Shown: positions 1 through 10,790 of the stretch, one piece after another
Layout of the letters: each line of letters begins with the position of its first letter
Position numbering within the stretch: the stretch's first letter is position 1
DNA from: Euclidia mi
Lineage: Eukaryota > Arthropoda > Insecta > Lepidoptera > Erebidae
NCBI GenBank assembly: GCA_944739405.2
Contig: OX123205.2
Span: 33,934,475-33,998,474 of the forward strand
Direction of reading: 5' to 3'
DNA: 64,000 bases
Made by a program: the position numbers and the translations under genes
The notes under the pieces: generated by a model
Database searches by the model: none
The model's input: only the letters and a program-made list of their open reading frames with translations
Told to the model about the DNA's origin: nothing

Positions 1-208
1 GGGAGTTTTGGTCGACCAGGCATCACTCAGGATCTTCTTTTGGAGCTCCTTCGGCAAGTTCCCTGTGCGTTTGCATCTTACTGCAACACCCAGGGACGCC
101 TTGGAGGCCTGTGCGTAGGACTTACCTTGTATCCTGGAGGAGTCGAGGCGGGGCTTCTTGTGCTCCCCTCGAGGCGAGCTGGTCTCGTTGAGAGCACGTT
201 TGGCCTCA

Positions 209-216
209 CCTCTTTC
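209..216. repeat. hAT target-site duplication, left
   Basis: CCTCTTTC, identical to 1415-1422. The duplicated bases are coding DNA of the interrupted LINE ORF1. Confidence 0.85.
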
Positions 217-870
217 TAGGCATGAGACCGATATATCAAAACGTAACTGAAATCCGATTGCAGTCAGAAATCGTATCATATCGATATTCCAATACAAGAA
301 AACCGATTTTAGAAAACGCCAAACAATACCACGATATCGCAAACAATCTAATCCGAACAAAACGGTGCAGTGCAAGCGCAACCAAACTACAAGCTTACGT
401 TTTCGACAGTTTTCATATTCGTTCGTTCTCTTTCACTCTACCCAACGACTACTTAGTTAGAATGAGAGAGAGCGAATTTCATATCCATTTCTTTCTTACT
501 TAGTGATCCGTTTAAAGAGCAAAAGAGATGAAGCGAATCGTGAAATCGTCGCCAAGCAAGCCAGTCGTAGTTTTTGGCGGTTTTATGAATAGCAGATTGA
601 ATAGAAAAAATAAAACTAAACATCGAGGCGATAAGATCTAATTCAGATTGCAACTATTTAATGTTTATTTTGAAAATTGCAAATAGTTTTAATAGTTATT
701 AGGGATTTATGTTTGGAGAGTTTTGACTTGATCGATGTTTATTTATTTTGTTCACTTGACCTAAGTGACACGTGCAGTGCGGTGCGCGCGTAATAATAAT
801 TAAGTACCTATATTTGGTTTTCGTGTAAGTTATAATAATAGGATTTAAAAAGTTTTATTGTTACATTGTT

Positions 871-1124
871 AGGATTGTAAAGTGTTAATAAATAGAAACA
901 ATTCGTGTTGTGTAGTTTTAGTTTGTTTCGCGACTGAGTTTTTTGACAATTAGTTTTAGGTAGTTAGTTGGTTAGGATTGTAAAGTGTAAATATAAATAG
1001 AAACAATTCGTGTTGTGTAGTTTTAGTTTGTTTCGCGACTGAGTTTTTTGACAATTAGTTTTAGGTAGTTAGTTGGTTAGGATTGTAAAGTGTAAATATA
1101 AATAGAAACAATTCGTGTTGTGTA
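871..1124. repeat. 103-105-bp tandem repeat inside the hAT element
   Basis: Units start with 'aggattgtaaagtgt' at 871, 974 and 1079, giving two full copies and a partial third ending after 'cgtgttgtgta'. Copies one and two differ mainly by a 2-bp indel, so the array is young. Confidence 0.9.
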
Positions 1125-1272
1125 TTTTTTTAACTTATCTATGAGTATGACTAATCGCAGCGTAAAATCCACCAGCAGATGCTACGTAGGTACTAATAGA
1201 CAAACAAATGGCAATAGAATAAGAATCCGATTGTTTGCGTTTGTCTACGCAACTAGCAACTACGCTCGAAAA

Positions 1273-1325
1273 CGATTTCAGTAGCGGAAGTCGGAGCGAT
1301 GCTCCGACATCCGCTACTGAAATCG
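1273..1325. repeat. Long hairpin, 25-bp stem and 3-nt loop
   Basis: The left arm 1273-1297 pairs with 1301-1325 around 'gat', with one mismatch. It lies in the right subterminal part of the hAT element. Further AATCGATTT repeats follow to 1370. Confidence 0.85.
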
Positions 1326-1414
1326 ATTTCTGAAATCGGTTTTTGAAATCGATTTCAAAATCTGAAATTGGATATTTATCGGTTTGCGTAAAAATCCGAA
1401 AACGCCCATGCCTA

Positions 1415-1422
1415 CCTCTTTC
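1415..1422. repeat. hAT target-site duplication, right
   Basis: CCTCTTTC, the second copy of the 8-bp duplication flanking the hAT element. Confidence 0.85.
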
Positions 1423-2073
1423 CTTGTTTTCGGCAGTTTTACCTGCCGCGTTTCCCGGTGGTGCTGGGGCTGGATGCCGTCCAGGGTGGCCAGCCCGCCG
1501 CTTGGCGGCAGGCGGCTTCCCCGTACTGCCTCCGGCCTTCGTGCACCCCTCGCTACTGAGCGTGGGCTGCGCGCTGGTCACATTGCTGGGACCTGCGACG
1601 GCAACCTGCTCAGCTGTTTTAGTGGAGGCAGCACCGGCAGTAGCAGCGGCTTGTTCAGCCTTCCGCCTAATTGCCATGCGCTGTCTCTTGCTTTTGTTGT
1701 TCCTCTTTTTCTTCGTGGAACTGGTAGCAGCGGGGCCACTCGGTTGTGTGGTGGGCGTGCGTTGGACAGGACCGGTGGTCTTGCCCTTACCCTTGCCCTT
1801 ACGGTGACTCACCACTTGCCAGCCCGCGAAGGAGGAGTCATCTTCCCGCTTGATCTCAAACGGGCTGACGATTGTAAGGACGGGACCAGTACTAGCGTTA
1901 GCCAGCGCTGAAGTCACGTCCTTGGGGGATGGTTTGACACTTGCAGCCGGGGCCACGGCGTCGACCATCTGTATGGTTTTGGTTGTGGCGGCGGGAACAG
2001 CTTTCGCCGTCCCCGTCGCGGTTGGGGTAATAAAAAGGATTTCGGTATCCATACGTTTACTTAAAGACTTCAT

Positions 2074-2870
2074 CCCTCTGGCTTCCCACCCTCCATGGAG
2101 CCCGCAACAGGGAACGTCATACCGGACGTTAGGATTACCAGAGGGATATAGGAACGCAAGGCTGGCTTACAGCACGACATCGGGCGCCCGCTCGGGTCAA
2201 AGGTCGGAGCCGAGTTACCAACTCCATCCGTCTTCCCTCGCTTGCGCCTTCAGTATAGCCTTCACCCACCACATCAACAGCCGAAATAAATTCCAACTGC
2301 TGATGCGGACCCCACGTCCCTAGCCTGTGGCCCTCTGACGGGACACGATGGCCATTTCCCCCGCTGCGGCTCACAGCGGGGGCTACCGTTTAGCGTGAAA
2401 TCGGGACCAAAGAGGGCGTGTTGCCTCACGGTCGCATTACCGCCAGCGCCGCTCGGCTCAACCCCCCAGGACTCCGTCATCCCCGCGTACGGCGCTCGAC
2501 TGCGCAGGTCCTAGCGCAGGTGGTCAACTTCTCTTACCCGTGACTGTTTACTACGGGCCCAAGCCCACCCGGCCACGAGGGGGCGTGGTGAAGAGATGTG
2601 TAAGTGAATGTGTGTGTGTGCGCGCATGTGAGTACGTGTGTGTGTATGCGTGTGTAAAGTGCCTGTTATTTGTGTTTCGGCTGGAGGTTTTGGTTGCATC
2701 CATTTCTGAAGGAACTGGACCAAGAACGGGCGGCAACCTCGAGAAGGATAGTCCACCAGCCTTGCCTTAGGGATCATCGCGACCTGCGCTACCCCTGAGA
2801 CCATTCGCCACTCCCTGCACCGGACTCAGGTGCAGGGAGTAGAAGTCAGTGCAGCTCAGTGATGCTAAGG
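2074..2870 (-). other. Probable 5' leader of the LINE at 1-2073
   Basis: This is a GC-rich stretch directly upstream of the ORF1 start, without a convincing frame. It differs in composition from the AT-rich DNA beyond 2870. It contains an imperfect TG/CG run at 2597-2656 and a hairpin at 2811-2839. I infer that it is the 5' untranslated region of the retrotransposon. The true 5' end is not seen. Confidence 0.35.
2811..2839. repeat. 10-bp perfect hairpin
   Basis: 'ctccctgcac' (2811-2820) is the reverse complement of 'gtgcagggag' (2830-2839), with a 9-nt loop. It sits near the presumed 5' end of the LINE leader. Confidence 0.7.
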
Positions 2871-3399
2871 ATGAGTTGACCTGCACGGGCTTCCGCCCAA
2901 GTACACCACGTACATACCTATTTCAAACCAAGAAGTCATGTGTTTACTCATTGAAAGCGATGCAATTCCACCAGATACTAAATAGTCACAGCTTTAATTT
3001 GTGTAATGTGGCAGCTGCGACCGTTCTCATAAGAAATAGGCCACGGAAATATAGACTTTTACTTCCTTCATTGGTTTGCAGAAATTACAATAGGAAAAAC
3101 ATATGGCTTAGAGTCAATGCTCTACTTTTTTATGAATTGCAGTACTATCATTATTTTTGTTTAATATGGCTTTAGAAAATTCACAAACACTGAGACTTAA
3201 AACAAGGTTGTGAATCACATAAATTGTTGTCTCAGGTGGCGATTCCTAAATAGCGGGACGACCACTTAAAAACATGCCGTAATCCATCCAAAATCATCAA
3301 TATCTTATCCCGGTTCCATCCAAAACTTGCTTAACGAAGCCCAGGGGGTCCAGAAGTCCAGGTTCCTAATTGAACCAGACATAAAAAAACAAAAACATA
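2871..3399. other. Unassigned AT-rich DNA
   Basis: No gene is seen. At 3180-3235 a short piece resembles the 'cataaattgttgtctc' segment of the C-type SINE found at 12950 and 43314. The 108-codon frame at 2849-3175 has no recognisable features. Confidence 0.4.
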
Positions 3400-3622
3400 A
3401 CTTCATGCCTTAATCCCGAAGGGGTAGGCAGAGGTGTATTACACAGACACACTTCGCCAGTAATGTTTCGGTAGCAATGTAATAGGGGACGAGCCCATTA
3501 CCTATTACCGGGCACATTATTAAGCGAGCGATAATTAACATTTTTAATACACACATAACTTCGAAAAGTCGAACCAGAGACCATCATTGTCTCGTACACC
3601 ACTGGGCTACCGCCGCTCTAAC
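3400..3622 (-). mobile_element. Degenerate SINE (A-type tail)
   Basis: On the minus strand this ends with the A-type tail. On the plus strand it reads 'cgaaggggtaggcagaggtg', followed by the conserved 'taataggggacgagcc' block and a weak tRNA-like B box. The centre differs from the better copies at 17268 and 34428. Confidence 0.6.
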
Positions 3623-4317
3623 CAGAGTTGACAGAATATATGCTTTTATATAGATAGCATAGCGATATGTCAGGGCTTAGACTATAATCAATATATTCAA
3701 GGGCACTGACTCTCCAGAACGCCATTCCATACCCATGTACATTACAATGCAGAGAAACTCAGTAAAACTAAGTTTTATACAGAAGTCTGCATGTAGATAA
3801 CATTTTAACGATACTAAAACATTTTAGAACACAACTATTCTTTGTACAGACCTCATATTTTTATAACAAGAAAAATATCGTTAATTTCAGCTCTTGTTCA
3901 CACGGCTTCAAAACAACGAGGAAGCAAAGTGACTGCGTAATACTTGTAGGTAAAGCTAATCTAATCTTACTTCAGATAAAAAATAGCTTTTCAGTGCACT
4001 GGCCACATAGTTTCGGAATACCTGTTATAGGATATTGAGCGATAATTTATTAATACTGCGGGCGATAGTAAAGCTATGGTAAGGCAGTTGGCAAAATGTA
4101 CGGTACACAATTATTATGACCGTTGAAGTGGTCGTGCTCTATAGTGGAAACCGCGCCTTGGCAAACCTAGTAGATGCCACAAAGTGGCTGGTAGCGGCTG
4201 GACACGAAGAGCCGAAAATCGAGCTCAGTGGCGTGCCATTGAGGAGTCCTATATCTATCCAACAGTGGACCAGCGATGACCAGCTTTTCCACAAAGCGAC
4301 TGCGGTCTGAACTGGAT
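3623..4317. other. Unassigned DNA
   Basis: No gene or repeat recognised. The 64-codon frames at 4116-4361 on both strands show no protein features. Confidence 0.4.
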
Positions 4318-4372
4318 TTTAACCCAATACCTTCAGCATGACAGTCTGTTGGTATCTCCATTAGGCTATAGC
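4318..4372 (-). mobile_element. B-type SINE head fragment
   Basis: 'gacagtctgttggtatctcc' followed by 'attaggctata' is the reverse of the tRNA-like head of the SINE that is complete at 27462-27847. Confidence 0.6.
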
Positions 4373-4761
4373 TTGTCTTGATACGTCACATACTTTTTCT
4401 TTATAGGCTCACGCCTTTATACCTAATGGAAGAAAAGAGGAACCCCCCACGCACCTCGGATGGACCACCCCAACTATTGCAATAGAAAAAGGTTGACAAT
4501 ACCAAACTCCTCTGAAAGGATAAGGGATATATAGGAATGGTATGGGTTGCAGGAAGATAACTTATTTGCAGTATCCCGCTGTTTGCGCCGACTATGCTTC
4601 GACACGTGTTTCGCCTCTGAACGAGGCATCCTCAGGAGCGATGCGCAACGACTGACCGCTTTCTTACCGTGTGCATGTCTTTTATACGATTCTAGTTTCT
4701 AATTCCCTCCGTTGCGCCTTTACATCCGAAAAAGTAAGCTGAGGTGTAATATTGCACCCAC

Positions 4762-5154
4762 TGCCGTGTGGTTCCTCTTCCATCTTCCCGTGGGTGTCGT
4801 AAGAGGCGACTAAGGGATAACACGATGCAAATACCATCTTTGCGTAGAGACGGAAAACTCGACATCAAACCCCATACGACTGCCTCGTTGGTCTCGCGGC
4901 ATAAATGTGCGCGTGGGATCGGGAGGTCCCGGTTTCGATTCCTGGGTCGGGCAGTGTTATTGGGTTTTTCTGTCATGAAATTCTCAGTAGCAGCACGGAG
5001 TCTGGAAATGTGCCCGGTACGGCAATAGGCTCGCCCCTTATTACGTGGGACTAAAGTATATCAGTCGAAAAGTGGGTTTAGAAATACACCTCTGCCTACC
5101 CCTTCGGGGCTAAAAAGGCGTGACGTTATGTATGTATGTATGTATGTACACATA
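4762..5154 (+). mobile_element. Composite SINE (D head joined to A body)
   Basis: The first part (to about 4885) carries the D sequence 'gggtgtcgtaagaggcgact'. The second part starts 'gactgcctcgttggtctcgc' and contains A- and B-box-like motifs (near 'ggtttcgattcc'). It ends with 'ctgcctaccccttcgggg' and a GTAT repeat. A nearly identical fusion lies at 58231-58631, so the joined unit itself has moved. It is non-coding; long frames across it are accidental. A degenerate A-tail fragment lies just before it at 4715-4760. Confidence 0.8.
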
Positions 5155-6119
5155 CGTGTGATATTAAAATTATAACATTTTATACTCGGTTGTTTACAAC
5201 AATCTGTAAAGGAAATACGTTCTACGCAATATAGATACGGCTACGGATGCGCAGCGAACAATGTGTTAAATGGAACGTGAAAGTCAGTGAGTGAGACGGA
5301 AGTTATTGAACGTGTGTTACATTTATTAAATGAGTATTCATTTTCCTTATAAATGAAATGAAGGAAGTGCGTAATAATTTGTATTGTATGGGATGGAATT
5401 TATTTGTTTACTTTAATAAAATTAATCAATTTAAAGTGGCGCTTATAGCGTGACTTGGCTTGCCGTTGGTCGGCAAAGTAAAGTACGGCTTCCAAAGGTC
5501 GCTACTTGGATAGGTGACTGTGTGTAGCATTTACATCAGAGCGCAACCGTACTTCGCTAACTCTCATGTTGGAGTTTATAAACCACCCAAAGGTCTCCGT
5601 CAGAGCTTGTAGTGGGACAAAAACCGGAACCGACGGATCCTGCCCGACGAAGCACAGTAACACTAATGAAAAAGTCACAAGAGTTATTTTACTTTGCTGA
5701 TGCATTACAAACGACAAATAAAGGTACTCTATGAGCGCTATATGTAAGTCATCCACTTTAAGGGGTTGACTGTGTTTCCATCTGTGAAAGTTTAAAAATC
5801 TTTCGTGGTCTTTAGCTTTAGATTGTCTTTCGGGAGTATGTAGTAATATGTACATCCGCGATCATGGCGTCTGCAACAGTGTCGAAATATCGGATATTCG
5901 AAATAAAGGTACACGGTACCTATATGATTCCGCATTAACAGGACTGGAACACCCACGTTCAGTCTCAAGTTGCGTGAAGGTACTCCTGATAATTGTAAGG
6001 AGTTCAGAAACTCTATAGGGTACGCAGTAACTTAGTCAGTATTCATGACATTATCAACCGAAAGGTGCTCAACAACATCACTTTGCATACAGTCAAATGT
6101 CAAAGCCATGGTCCGATAT
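5155..6119. other. Unassigned DNA
   Basis: I see no gene, RNA or clear repeat. The 117-codon minus frame at 5502-5855 lacks recognisable motifs. Confidence 0.35.
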
Positions 6120-6345
6120 ATCCTATACACACTTTTGCATTTATGAGTAGAGAATATTGGTTCAGCCGGTTTAGCGTGAAATCGGTACATACATACATAC
6201 ACATTTTCGTACTTATACCTAATATTAGTAAGTATTTTTCCTGGTTCTGAGCTACCTCCCCACCAATTTTCAGCCAAATCGGTTCAGCCATTCTTGAGTT
6301 ATAAATAGTGTAATTAACACGACTTTCTTTTATATATATATAGAT
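6120..6345 (+). repeat. Old dispersed repeat
   Basis: 'gtttagcgtgaaatcggtac' followed by an ACATACAT run and 'ccaaatcggttcagccattc' is the kind of text found in old dispersed copies across Lepidoptera. The copy has no coding capacity. Confidence 0.4.
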
Positions 6346-7059
6346 ATGTAGCCTACCTATGTACTCATGTTTACCCATGCAAGGAAAAACCAACTCTTAA
6401 CAGTTTTAGTATTATGTCGAAATTGGCTTGAAAATATTTTACTGTATTAATTTCTCACAGGCGATGGCGAACATTGCCATACGAACAGATATCAATAATT
6501 TATACTAGAACAACATGTTATTGCGAGGGCACAAAGTTCAAAACTGTTTAATTTAAATGTACGTAGGTGGTGCTTTTTGATAAAGGTGAACCAGATGATA
6601 AAGCTATCGCGGTGACCATAAAAATAGCGATAATATTATGATATATGTTATTTGAATGTGACATCGCATTGGTAATCTAAAGGTTTGGGAAGATGTGCTG
6701 TATTTAAAAAACTAATAGGTATAATAGTTTCTCACTTTGTTTCTGTACATCTGGTGGCTTTGATTATGAAAGTTTTACTATTTTAGAATCGCACTATACT
6801 CTTTATAATTTATTAATTTAATTTTAAGAGATAATTATTTAAAAAGTAAATAAGATACAAAAATCTTCTTTCTTTCTTCTTTAATCTTTAAAATCTTGAA
6901 ATACCATTGTGAGACTTAAAGGTTTCTTGCTGACCTGCCCTATGGAGGCCCGCTTGGCTTCCTTCTTAGTCACTTCAGTATGGATCCTAAGGTGCGTTTC
7001 ATATGATGGATATTTCACGCCCATCGTCGCAACTGCGCTAGGCTCGCAAAGTGGTCGGA
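6346..7059. other. Unassigned AT-rich DNA
   Basis: No supported feature apart from T/A-rich low complexity around 6800-6900. Confidence 0.4.
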
Positions 7060-7735
7060 CAATGTACTCTTTCAGAGTGGAGGCTAGCGCGGGCGCGTGT
7101 TATTCAAATGTATGCAGACGCCCTTTGCGTTCACAGTGCGCGCGCGAGCCGCGCGTCTTCATGTGGCGGGCGCGCGCGCGGCTGGCGCGGGTGTTTCTAA
7201 TGGCTCAGTCCGCCCGTATCGTTCACAGTGATATAGCGTCTGTTAGGTGACTACGCGTGTGGTTCTAAACCATTTTGATTTACCCGCCGAAGCGTCGTCA
7301 ATCATGGACATCAATACTGAAGAATTAATATCTGCAGTACAACATCGCTCAGCTATTTGGCAAAGTAAACATCTGCAACATTTAAATAGGGCAGCCATAA
7401 ACAAATTATGGGAAGAAATAAAACAATTGTTTCGTCCGTAAATCAGCGTATAATACGTAAAATTCTCCAAACCTGTCTCTTCCTTTATTTAAATCATGTG
7501 TGCGAAACTTCATATATAGCAATTTCCATTTTAAGTATGAATTTTCCATTAATAAAAACAAGTCTTCATCCATGTCTTCTAAATAAATACGTAGCAGCTC
7601 AAAGTTTGAGAACGACCAAACACATGTGCAATGACGCTCGAAGCTCGCTCGGCACTGTGAATATGCAGACGCCAAGACCGGAGCGCCCGCGCCCGCGCCC
7701 GCACCCGCTAGTTCAGTCTGATTGAGCACAATGAG
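7060..7735. mobile_element. Small TIR element with MADF start (Harbinger-like)
   Basis: GC-rich imperfect inverted repeats bound this region. 'ctagcgcgggcgcg' near 7083-7097 matches, inverted, 'cgcccgcacccgctag' near 7695-7711. Weaker matches extend outward ('gtactc', 'gtgctc') and inward to the shared 'ttcacagtgc'. Inside are a plus-strand MADF-like start (7304-7441) and a minus-strand acidic start (near 7573) pointing towards each other, the layout of the better element at 59936-61073. The exact ends and the target duplication are not resolved. Confidence 0.5.
7304..7441 (+). CDS. MADF-domain amino-terminal fragment
   Basis: The frame starts at the ATG at 7304 and ends at a stop at 7441. 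It reads like the first helices of a MADF (Myb/SANT-like) DNA-binding domain: EELISAV, the Trp of AIWQSKHLQHL, then KLWEEIKQLF. A full MADF domain is about 85 residues, so only half is present. A GTAAAT at 7438 could be a splice donor, but no second exon is seen. In Harbinger elements the MADF or Myb-like protein helps bring transposase to the termini. An upstream in-frame ATG at 7247 adds unlikely residues. Confidence 0.45.
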   Translation: MDINTEELISAVQHRSAIWQSKHLQHLNRAAINKLWEEIKQLFRP

Positions 7736-8232
7736 TAGCAGACGCACGGAATTGCAACTTTAAAAGAGTTTAATGCATCTTTTGATCATAAATAAATGAT
7801 CAAAAAGATCCTTGATACTTATTCCCCTAAAATTATTTTAAACAGGGTGCGATAATATAAGATCCTTTTTTCATTAAATGTTACTTCGATAGTAAATCAG
7901 AATAACCTGTTGACTAGTAAGACTGCACGGTAGGTACGTGTGCTTCTGTGTGTTAGGTAACTGCAATGCGAGCCCGCGGCGATCAGCTGAGCGACGGCGG
8001 GGATTAATATACCGAGCTGATTTTTAAAATGCACGATTATGTTTTTTTTTTAAGTTTTTGTGATTTATTTTTTCATGTATTTGTGTTCAGTTATAGTAGT
8101 ATATCCACCCCTGAAAATATTTTGCAAATGAATATCAACAGCCTGTATACAAAAGAACGTTTTAAAAAATACTTGTTGCGTTCACCCTATCCGCCATTTT
8201 AGTGGCCCAATCGCATTCAAACAACAAATCAA

Positions 8233-8307
8233 TTGTGCGTATACTGTGTATTGCTTTGTATTGCCACGTATTGCCGTATTGCTATATATTGCCGTGTATT
8301 GTTGTAC
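8233..8307 (+). repeat. Degenerate TATTGC minisatellite
   Basis: About eight imperfect repeats of a roughly 10-bp unit (gtattgcc, gtattgct, tattgccg) lie in a row. Confidence 0.65.
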
Positions 8308-8654
8308 ATAGTGAAATCAGTTTGGATACACGATTTAATCCGTTCGACAGACTTTATGTCGCTCTTCATTCAATTCACAATTGGACGGTTTTTGTATGGA
8401 AACCAATTTGCTATTGTGTTGGTGTAATTATTAGTACGAAGATGTATAATTGATTTAATTTTGTGTAGTTTCCGGAGGATATTGAGCTAATTGTTTAGTA
8501 AATAATTCTTCGACATTTATAGAAGGAAACGAAAACTCAAACTCAAAATTTACAGGTACCTAAAATATTTTATGGTTATCTGTGGTCATGTGCCAAAATA
8601 TTCCTTGTCTTACGAAGAACATTCTTGCCATCGACACAAACAAGCATGTCATTC

Positions 8655-8815
8655 AAACATAATCATCAGCCCTGTATAAAAATTGTACCAATGCTGGTCT
8701 CAGGCCTCGTTTCACTAAGGAGAAGGATAAGGTCCATCACGCTGGCCAAGTGCAGATTAGGGACTTCACACGACTTTCGAGAACATTATGGAGAATCCTA
8801 ATCCTCATCTATTCG
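8655..8815 (+). repeat. Dispersed lepidopteran-type repeat fragment
   Basis: The text 'ggcctcgtttcactaaggag' followed by 'cacgctggccaagtgcag' and 'gacttcacacgactttcgag' matches a repeat type I recognise as common in moth genomes. No frame is preserved. Confidence 0.5.
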
Positions 8816-9590
8816 GTATGTGATTACAGTTCTATCATACTCTTCAGTCGAGATTTAATGACTTACGAAAGTGAGTCTTCCAGTTTATATTCATCAGTTT
8901 ATCAGTTTGTCACATCGTCCCTACGTAATCCTAGTCGCATCCAAGACTATTAATTATCGAATCCGGAGTTTGCTTACTGATCTATCCAGTTTGGACAGAA
9001 TATTAGCTCAGTCAGTCCCGGCTATCACAAAATCGTTATGATAATACTACATAGAAAACTGGACATATGCCTCCTTCTCTTGATACCTAAAGGGTTTAAT
9101 GGCGAGTTTTCTGTATCTTCCCAAAGATATTACTTGCTACGAGTATTTTCCTTAGTCACCACTTCCGACACCCGCAGAATAAATGGGTAGTGACTAGTGA
9201 CTCTTTATATTCTTAATCCGACACTTCAACTAAGTTAGAAAACTTAGGAAAACAACATTTTCTTTTGTTTCACTTCGTCCAAAGGCCATTGTGAAGTAAA
9301 ATAAACAAAATAAATATATTTCTAATCATAAAGTCAATGGACTATTTTTGGAAATGATATTAAAATAACAATTGTGTTTGACCGCCTACAGCACGGTCTG
9401 TCGTTATATTGTTCATAATATTGTAATTTATGCGTAGAAAATAAATGGTTTTATTATTTTTACGCCGACAATTATTTGTTCTACCTAAAATATTTGTATA
9501 ATACTCTATTTGCATAAAATTTTGCAATTTCGACCTAGTTGACAATATATTTTAAAGCTTGATTATTATTATATTTTACCACACATACAC
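8816..9590. other. Unassigned DNA
   Basis: Nothing supported. A short 'ggacatatgcctccttctct' piece near 9062 resembles other repeat debris, for example near 18677. Confidence 0.35.
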
Positions 9591-9795
9591 ACTATACCGG
9601 TTCAAACTAAGCCGAGTTCGTACTAGGGGTACGAAAGGGTAAACATACATGCTACCTTTAAACATACATAGAAACACCCAGAATAAGACAAATTTCCATG
9701 TTCATGCACACAAATGTTTGACTTGATCGGAAATCGAACCAGCTATAGTCGATTACATCCCCGTCACGCAACGGACCCGGTGGCCTAGCGTGATA
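9591..9795 (-). mobile_element. tRNA-derived SINE (F-type), minus
   Basis: On the minus strand a tRNA-like head ('ctaggccaccgggtccgttg') is followed by a B box resembling 'ggttcgatttcc'. The body shares 'acacaaatgtttg' with the copy at 23380-23500. Confidence 0.5.
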
Positions 9796-10790
9796 TAAAA
9801 AAAACTGCATGTGATTCTGTTGTGCACGATTAAACTTGAAAGCTATTTGGCCTTTTCAATGAAACTAGAATGAGATGGAAACATTTGATCGTCTTTCGGG
9901 ATATATCCCTTCGTGTGGCGCCGCCATTTTGATCATTTACGCAGATCTGGCGCGCTCCCGCTCCGGGAGAGCAAATAAAATAGTAAATATGGCGGAAGCC
10001 ATTTTGCAAACTATACCCCCTCTGGCATAGCCTAGGAATGACAATTTAAACTAGTCTTCGATGTTTAGAAAAACTTATATTTTACTGCTTTTCTGTATTA
10101 TATGTGTAATAAAATATAGCATTACAGATTTTTGATTAAGTACACTATCATATTGCATACGGTAAATATGTATAAAGTGTGAAATTAAAACAATATCGTA
10201 ACGTAAAGATAGGGTCATGGCATTTTTTCCATTTTTCGATACATAATCTACCATCATTCATAAATTATGCTTTTTCTCGTTTATATTTGTGTTTTATTTA
10301 CAAAACTATACCATAATTTAAAACATACAGTCATAAAATCACTTTACTCCATACATTTTTTTAGCAGTAGGAACATTAATATATGTAGGCCTTATCAGGC
10401 GCCGTCCCGCCGGTGTTTATGAAGTGACTCATGTTTCAAGATTTGTTCTGAGAGAGATGTGGCTCAAGTGGCTCATGTTTTTTGTTTATTCGTAAGTTCA
10501 GTTCATATAGTAAGCCTAAAAAAGAAATTACATTCGTAAAGTAATAAATTTGGCAGCTTGAGACATAAACATAAACCTCTCGAAAAACGACTCTAAATAG
10601 GTACTCATAATTAATGACCTGTAAAACAATTTCAGATTATCTTTTTTTAATACTAATAACATTTTCTAAAACTAGATTTATTATACTAAAGTTACGTTAC
10701 AAAATTAAAACGTGTTAGCAAACAAAAATATCGGCGGAATCTTAATGCACCAAAGCTTTGTAATGGCAAACGGCTACAAGTAACACCTAG
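9796..10790. other. Unassigned DNA
   Basis: No gene seen. A local block (9910-10015) contains 'ccgccattttga' and, further on, 'gcggaagccattttgc', a possible weak repeat. The rest is AT-rich. Confidence 0.35.

Larger units (their letters stand above)
217..1414. mobile_element. Non-autonomous hAT-like transposon
   Basis: The 1198-bp element begins TAGGCATGAG and ends CGCCCATGCCTA, so the termini are inverted (TAGGCATGRG). It is flanked by a perfect 8-bp duplication, CCTCTTTC, at 209-216 and 1415-1422. The 8-bp duplication and the TAGG-type terminus are hallmarks of the hAT superfamily. There is no transposase frame inside. The content is a 103-105-bp tandem repeat (871-1124), a long hairpin (1273-1325), and GATAT/AATCGATTT-rich subterminal DNA. 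Movement would need transposase supplied by another element. Confidence 0.85.
1..2073 (-). pseudogene. Non-LTR retrotransposon ORF1 (gag-like), interrupted
   Basis: The minus-strand frame opens with ATG at 2073 (a second ATG lies seven codons on) and runs to 1423. It is then cut by the hAT insert 217-1414 and resumes at 208, leaving the window at position 1. The product is rich in Ala, Pro, Thr and Lys, with basic runs such as GKGKGK and KKKRNNKSKRQR. After the insert come a Pro/Lys-rich stretch (SPRGEHKKPR) and a SYAQASKASLGVAV segment of the kind seen in insect LINE ORF1 proteins, which bind the element RNA. No CCHC knuckle is reached before the window edge. If the insert and one 8-bp duplication are removed, the frame joins without a shift (KTAENKE then RGEAKRAL). 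The family within LINEs is not determined. The overlapping plus-strand frames at 1343-1911 are GC-rich shadows. Confidence 0.6.

Noticed and set aside
871..1124. Possible CRISPR-like array
   Set aside because: Units are contiguous without spacers, in a eukaryotic transposon.
1343..1911. Plus-strand open frames of 154 and 175 codons
   Set aside because: They oppose the Ala/Lys-rich ORF1 frame in GC-rich DNA and show only Leu/Ala-rich shadow text; one runs across the hAT junction.
2540..2804. Frames on both strands over a TG/CG run
   Set aside because: Low-complexity Thr/His or Val/Cys repeats produced by the microsatellite.
4886..4962. tRNA-like sequence with A and B boxes
   Set aside because: It is the head of a repeated SINE, recurs at 56940 and 58362, and does not form a clear cloverleaf or anticodon.
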